A DNA stretch of 64,000 bases from JAWXCB01 sp034440455 (GTDB lineage: Bacteria; Bacteroidota; Bacteroidia; Chitinophagales; CAIOSU01). A model generated the notes under the pieces. It made no database searches. It was not told the DNA's origin and saw only the letters and a program-made list of their open reading frames with translations. Made by a program: the position numbers and the translations under genes. Each line of letters starts with the position of its first letter. Within the stretch, counting starts at the first letter, position 1. The stretch is from positions 62,001-126,000 of the forward strand of contig JAWXCB010000054.1 in the NCBI GenBank assembly GCA_034440455.1, read 5' to 3'. This document shows positions 59,956 to 64,000 of this stretch, piece after piece.

Positions 59956-61629
59956 ATGAAAAAACACATCCTCTCCACATTCCTGTTCACATTTTTTGCA
60001 ACAGCGCTGTTAGCGCAAACAACCTTCGACCGTGTTTACCAGATTGTTCAAACTAAATGTTCTCCCACTTGCCATAACTACGGCAGCCCTGACGGCAACA
60101 TGCGTTTAGACGGCACGAAGGAAGATGTGCTGGCAAATCTCATCAACGTAACGCCTGATAACGATGCGGCAGATTCAATGGGCTACAAGCGCATTTTCCC
60201 GGGCAATGCACGCATGAGTTTTATGTTTAGAAAAATAAACCAGGGGCTTGATGTAAATGTGCATCTGCCTAACGGCTTTGGCGCACCGATGCCGAAAGAT
60301 ACCACCGTGCTCACCGAAGTGGAGCGCGAAATGATTCGCCAGTGGATCAACTTTGGCGCTGAAGATACCGGCTATGCCTATGCAGACGAACAACTGATTA
60401 CGGATTACTACAACGGCTTTGCTGAGGCAAGAACACCCGCGTTGCCGATACCTGACCCATCGGATGGTTACCAGATTTATTACGGTCCTATTTTTCTTGC
60501 GCCCGGAGTTGAAGTGGAGTTTGATGGTAAGTTTTTAATGAATAATCCAATTGATGTGGAAGTGCATCGCATGCACGTGGAGATGAACAAAGAGTCGCAC
60601 CACATGGCGGTGTTTAAATACAAACCCGGTCAGGACACTTCTGTTTTTAACGGGTTGAAAAAAGTAAACAATATCGGTGATGCTGCGGCATTATTTTTCA
60701 GCGCTGATGTAGTGGCGCAATGGCCCAACTCACTTGAAGTGGAATTGCCGCAGGGAACAGCATTGATGTGGAATGCGAACGCTGCTTTGAGTATCAGCTA
60801 CCATATTTTGAATTATAGCGACTCAATTATCGCGGCAGAACTTTATTACAATATTTATACGCGCCCGCAGAGTTCAAGCACGATTCCGATGACTTCCTAT
60901 CCCGTGCGCTATGATGGACACCCCGTTTATCAGGGCGGCTGGGATGTGTTTAGTCTTTTTATTACGCCAACAGGTGAAGACACTACGCTGCGCATTACGC
61001 AATACAGTCCAGACTCGACTTTTTATTGGAACTTGTGGAGCATTCAGGCGCACACACACCAAATCGGAAAAGATTACAATGTTTTTCTGCGCAATCCTGA
61101 CGGCTCGAAAGGACAAATTATTTACAACGGTAGCTACAATGTGACGCACACTTTTAATCAGGGATTCTACGATTGGGAACATCCACCGCTTCGCTATTTT
61201 GATCCGCCTCTTTCTATTGACCAAACTATCGGGATGATTCACGAAGCTACTTTCAATAATAACACGGGCGACACGGTGGGCTTTGGTTTAAAAACGACTG
61301 ATGAAATGTTTGTGACGTACATCTTTTTCACAAAAACACAAACACCCATCGGCATTTTGCAAGACCGCGTGTTCAACGATGCGCATGTAAAAATTTATCC
61401 GAACCCGATTCAACAGCAAGCTTGGATTCAAATCGGACCGGATGTGGTGTTGAAGAATGCCGAATTCCGCGTGTATGATTTGCAGGGAAAAGAAGTATTG
61501 TTGGTGAATAGCTTGAAGGAAAGGCAGTTCACATTGAACACCAAAAATCTTTCCACCGGAAATTATTTCTATCGTCTGGTGAATGACGGGAAAGTGGCGG
61601 CTTCAGGAAAAGTGGTGGTGCAGAAATAA
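59956..61629 (+). CDS. T9SS-exported fusion of cytochrome c and PHM-like copper monooxygenase
   Basis: 557 aa from ATG at 59956. A signal peptide covers 1-20. A short c-type cytochrome segment has the heme motif Cys35-Ser-Pro-Thr-Cys39-His40. A fold like peptidylglycine alpha-hydroxylating monooxygenase (PHM) follows at about 165-470. His215-His216 (ESHHMAVF), His283 (SYHILNY), His366-x-His368 (QAHTHQIGK) and Met451 (TTDEMFVTY) correspond to the PHM ligands 107/108, 172, 242/244 and 314. Both copper sites therefore appear complete. A T9SS type A domain (VKIYPNPIQQQ) ends the protein. Likely a secreted copper-dependent oxidoreductase; the substrate is unknown. Confidence 0.85.
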   Translation: MKKHILSTFLFTFFATALLAQTTFDRVYQIVQTKCSPTCHNYGSPDGNMRLDGTKEDVLANLINVTPDNDAADSMGYKRIFPGNARMSFMFRKINQGLDVNVHLPNGFGAPMPKDTTVLTEVEREMIRQWINFGAEDTGYAYADEQLITDYYNGFAEARTPALPIPDPSDGYQIYYGPIFLAPGVEVEFDGKFLMNNPIDVEVHRMHVEMNKESHHMAVFKYKPGQDTSVFNGLKKVNNIGDAAALFFSADVVAQWPNSLEVELPQGTALMWNANAALSISYHILNYSDSIIAAELYYNIYTRPQSSSTIPMTSYPVRYDGHPVYQGGWDVFSLFITPTGEDTTLRITQYSPDSTFYWNLWSIQAHTHQIGKDYNVFLRNPDGSKGQIIYNGSYNVTHTFNQGFYDWEHPPLRYFDPPLSIDQTIGMIHEATFNNNTGDTVGFGLKTTDEMFVTYIFFTKTQTPIGILQDRVFNDAHVKIYPNPIQQQAWIQIGPDVVLKNAEFRVYDLQGKEVLLVNSLKERQFTLNTKNLSTGNYFYRLVNDGKVAASGKVVVQK

Positions 61630-61636
61630 AAGAAGG

Positions 61637-63154
61637 TTATCTCTTTTTCCCAAACAACATTCCAAACACCCCGCGCACTAATTCTCTTCCTATCTGCCGT
61701 CCGACTGAACTGGTGAGCGCTTGCTCTACCATTCCTTTTTCTTGTTTCGCGCTGCGTGATGATTGTGTTGTTGGAATTTGCTGCGAGGTTTCAACTCTTT
61801 GATTATTCAATCGCTCCGTAAGAATTTCATGTGCGCTGAGCGGGTCAACAGTTTTTTCATACTTGCGATAAAAATCAGACGACAAATACAAATTGCGGAA
61901 TTCATTTTCCGGCAGCGGTCCCATCACGGAGCGCGGAGGAACAAGATGCGTGATTGCAACTTCAGTCGGAATTCCTTTTTCATTCAGCACTGTAATTAGC
62001 GCCTGCCCGATTCCCATGGAAGTAAGCGCTTTGTCAATTTCATAAAACTCAGAGCGCGGATAGGTCTTCACGGTTTTGCGCAGTTTATCCGCATCGTTTG
62101 GTGTAAATGCGCGGAGCGCATGTTGCACACGATTTCCCAATTGCGCCAAAACGCTTTCAGGAATATCCATCGGTGATTGCGTACAGAAAAAAACGCCAAT
62201 ACCTTTGGAGCGAATGAGGCGAATCACTTGTTCAATTTGTTCGAGGAAAGCTTTGGGCGCGTCTTTGAAAAGCAGATGCGCTTCATCAAAAAAGAAAACG
62301 AGTTTCGGCTTATCCAAATCGCCCGCTTCAGGCATTGATTGATAAATCTCCACGAGCAAACTCAGCAGAAAAGTAGAATACACCGCAGGCTGGCTTTGCA
62401 CATCGGAAATATTCAACAAGCTGATTACGCCTTTCCCGTCAATGCGCTCAAACAAATCATCAATATCAAAAGAAGGCTCGCCAAAAATACTTCCAACGCC
62501 CTGCTGTTCAAGCGCGGCAATTTTGCGGAGAATTGTTCCCGAAGTGGCGGTTGAAATTTTCCCGTAAGAATCTTTTATTTCCTCTTTCCCCGGACCATCT
62601 GCAAGATAGGTAAGCACTTTTTTCATGTCGTTCAAATCAACAAGCGGCAGTTTTTTATCATCGGCATATTTAAATACGACTGATAATGTTCCTGTTTGAA
62701 TGTCGTTGAGTTCAAAAATTTTTGAAAGCAGAATAGGTCCAAACTCAAGCACAGTTGCGCGCATCGGAGCACCTAATTTTCCGCTCAATGAATATAACTC
62801 AACAGGGAAACCCGTTGGCGCGTAAGCCATTCCTAATTTCTGTGCGCGTTCTTCCAACTTGGGATTTATGGTTGCTGCTTTATTCAATCCCGATAAATCG
62901 CCTTTCACATCAAGCAAAAAAACAGGCACACCCGCATCGGAGAGTTGCTCCGCAATGAGTTGAAGCGTTCTTGTTTTCCCTGTGCCTGTTGCGCCCGCCA
63001 CCAACCCGTGACGGTTCATCATGCGCAACGGCAAATTCACTTTTGCATCTGCAATGATTTCCTGCTCTAACACTCCCGCGCCAAGATAGATGTGCGGCTC
63101 TGCGGAAGAATAGGATTGTTGGATTTTTTGGATGAAGAGTGCGCGGTCGGGCAT
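61637..63154 (-). CDS. HerA-like helicase/ATPase (DUF853 family)
   Basis: 505 aa. A RecA-fold ATPase with Walker A GATGTGKT at 54-61 and Walker B LVFFFDEAHLLFKD, plus FFCTQSPMDIPESVLAQLGNRVQHALRAF. This is the DUF853/YjgR branch of the HerA-FtsK superfamily. Members are widespread, often encoded alone, and their role is not clear. The Ala/Gln-rich C-terminal part ends in VRGVFGMLFGKKR. It converges on the copper-monooxygenase-like gene with a 7-nt gap. Confidence 0.9.
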   Translation of the reverse strand: MPDRALFIQKIQQSYSSAEPHIYLGAGVLEQEIIADAKVNLPLRMMNRHGLVAGATGTGKTRTLQLIAEQLSDAGVPVFLLDVKGDLSGLNKAATINPKLEERAQKLGMAYAPTGFPVELYSLSGKLGAPMRATVLEFGPILLSKIFELNDIQTGTLSVVFKYADDKKLPLVDLNDMKKVLTYLADGPGKEEIKDSYGKISTATSGTILRKIAALEQQGVGSIFGEPSFDIDDLFERIDGKGVISLLNISDVQSQPAVYSTFLLSLLVEIYQSMPEAGDLDKPKLVFFFDEAHLLFKDAPKAFLEQIEQVIRLIRSKGIGVFFCTQSPMDIPESVLAQLGNRVQHALRAFTPNDADKLRKTVKTYPRSEFYEIDKALTSMGIGQALITVLNEKGIPTEVAITHLVPPRSVMGPLPENEFRNLYLSSDFYRKYEKTVDPLSAHEILTERLNNQRVETSQQIPTTQSSRSAKQEKGMVEQALTSSVGRQIGRELVRGVFGMLFGKKR

Positions 63155-63315
63155 GATGAAAGTGTTTGCTCAAAAATAGCGAATCGGTAGTGCCTTAGGA
63201 GTTGACGCTAGCAGTAGTTAAAATTATTTTTGTCAATCAGAAAAAGTAATACCTTAGTTCCCGTTCTTCATTCATTGTCAATTATGGCATAACCTTACGG
63301 TTAATCAAACAGCCA

Positions 63316-63513
63316 ATGACAATGAAAATTCCAGACAACTTTCTTCCTCGTTTAGACAAATTGCTGATAAAAGCGATTGAAGATTACAAGGCAGAGGTAA
63401 TAAAGTTAAATCCACTTCCATCTGCTTTAGTAAAAGCGTTTTACCTCACTCTTGAATTGGGCGAAAGCCGACAGAAAAAAGAGTGTTTTCCAATCTACTC
63501 AATTGAATCATAA
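63316..63513 (+). CDS. Small hypothetical protein upstream of a nuclease-like gene
   Basis: 65 aa, largely helical (LLIKAIEDYKAEVIKLN, LPSALVKAFYLTLELGE). ATG at 63316 or 63322. It has no known motif. Its stop is directly followed by an open reading frame in another phase that encodes a PD-(D/E)XK-like protein, so the two may be translationally coupled or act together. Confidence 0.5.
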   Translation: MTMKIPDNFLPRLDKLLIKAIEDYKAEVIKLNPLPSALVKAFYLTLELGESRQKKECFPIYSIES

Positions 63514-63608
63514 AAATCGCAAAAAATCAATCTGCAAGGGTAGAATCTTTTACGAAATCAATCCAAGACTTTATTAAAAAACATCTCTCTGCCTACGTTA
63601 TCAGTGAA

Positions 63609-64000
63609 ATGAAATTTCCGGAAGACATAAATGGAGACGTTGATTGTATAGCCTACTCCCCTGAAGAACATACTCTAATGATAATAGAAGTTAAACTGAG
63701 CAATACCAGCCCAAAGAAAGAGGCAGGTAAACATAGATGGGTGACCGATAAAATTGAAAAGAGTGTCAAGGGGCAAAACGATGAATTTATTGAGGAGTTC
63801 TGTATTTCCATTGATGACTATTTCGAGTTTCTGAAAAAGAATATCGTGTTGAACAGCGAAACAGAAGTCGTCAAGGAAGACAATGGATTGATGACGGGTT
63901 CTTACATCATGGTTGACCCGGCAGGGAGATTTTTCGACAATTCAAAATTCAGGCATCGTTACAGCAATCCGATTTTATCCGTGGGAGTTGAGCAAGCCCT
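63609..64000 (+). CDS. PD-(D/E)XK nuclease-like protein, 5' part; runs off the window
   Basis: The frame is open from 63507 to the window end. The first ATG is at 63609, but the preceding residues (ARVESFTKSIQDFIKKHLSAYVISE) look like real protein, so an upstream non-ATG start is possible. Seen: NGDVDCIAYS followed by LMIIEVKLSNT, that is Asp...Glu-x-Lys in the right spacing for a restriction-endonuclease-like fold, then KKEAGKHRWVTDKIEKSVKGQ. No family is recognised with confidence. The C-terminus is outside the window. Confidence 0.6.
   Translation, partial: MKFPEDINGDVDCIAYSPEEHTLMIIEVKLSNTSPKKEAGKHRWVTDKIEKSVKGQNDEFIEEFCISIDDYFEFLKKNIVLNSETEVVKEDNGLMTGSYIMVDPAGRFFDNSKFRHRYSNPILSVGVEQA

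Overview
The window comes from the chromosome of a Bacteroidota bacterium, probably a free-living Sphingobacteriales/Chitinophagales-like lineage; the order is inference. The evidence is the many secreted proteins with type IX secretion (T9SS) C-terminal domains, a PorZ homologue, SprB repeats, an IPExxxVDY-pyk pair, a rimP-nusA-infB operon, an ileS-(TraR/DksA-like)-lspA operon, and promoters of the TAnnTTTG type. Most genes are ordinary housekeeping genes, and no integrase, prophage, conventional transposase or CRISPR array is visible.

Layout. 1-0.95 kb: 5' part of purF, tRNA-Arg(CCT) and a decayed tandem copy of that tRNA split by a 65-bp inverted-repeat element. 0.95-9.5 kb (minus): T9SS-exported esterase, small unknown protein, tag, and a two-gene T9SS unit including a GH16-like giant protein. 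9.66-16.15 kb (plus): rimP-nusA-infB behind a promoter and leader hairpin, then two glycosyltransferase genes, the second frameshifted. 16.16-19.1 kb (minus): IPExxxVDY-pyk-M42 peptidase. 19.2-28.6 kb: outer-membrane protein, lysS, a DUF1295 membrane enzyme, birA (minus), rsfS-ftsH-lpxH, an unknown secreted protein, prfA. 28.7-35.1 kb is the accessory part: a small FN3-like protein, 0.9 kb of repeat-rich non-coding DNA, a single-chain restriction-modification enzyme, a HipA-like kinase and a DUF3037 protein. 35.1-46.3 kb (minus): rlmI, a giant SprB-repeat adhesin, then ileS-DksA-like-lspA. 46.3-64 kb: porZ, two large membrane proteins flanking recO, an SDR, a fasciclin lipoprotein, scpB-rluB, a divergent pair of T9SS cargo genes, a HerA-like ATPase, and a partial nuclease-like gene at the edge.

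The most unusual feature is inside ileS. A 450-bp in-frame segment encodes a complete-looking DUF559 (Vsr-like PD-(D/E)XK) nuclease domain, and both its ends are inverted copies of a ~36-bp GC-rich palindromic repeat. Solitary copies of the same repeat lie elsewhere in the window, one of them in frame inside the methyltransferase part of the restriction-modification gene. This looks like a protein-embedded mobile module with satellite palindromes. Other notable items are a cytochrome c/PHM-like copper monooxygenase fusion with every copper ligand recognisable, a perfectly symmetric divergent promoter, an attenuator-like hairpin at the start of the rimP operon, and a HipA-like kinase/DUF3037 pair next to the restriction-modification gene.
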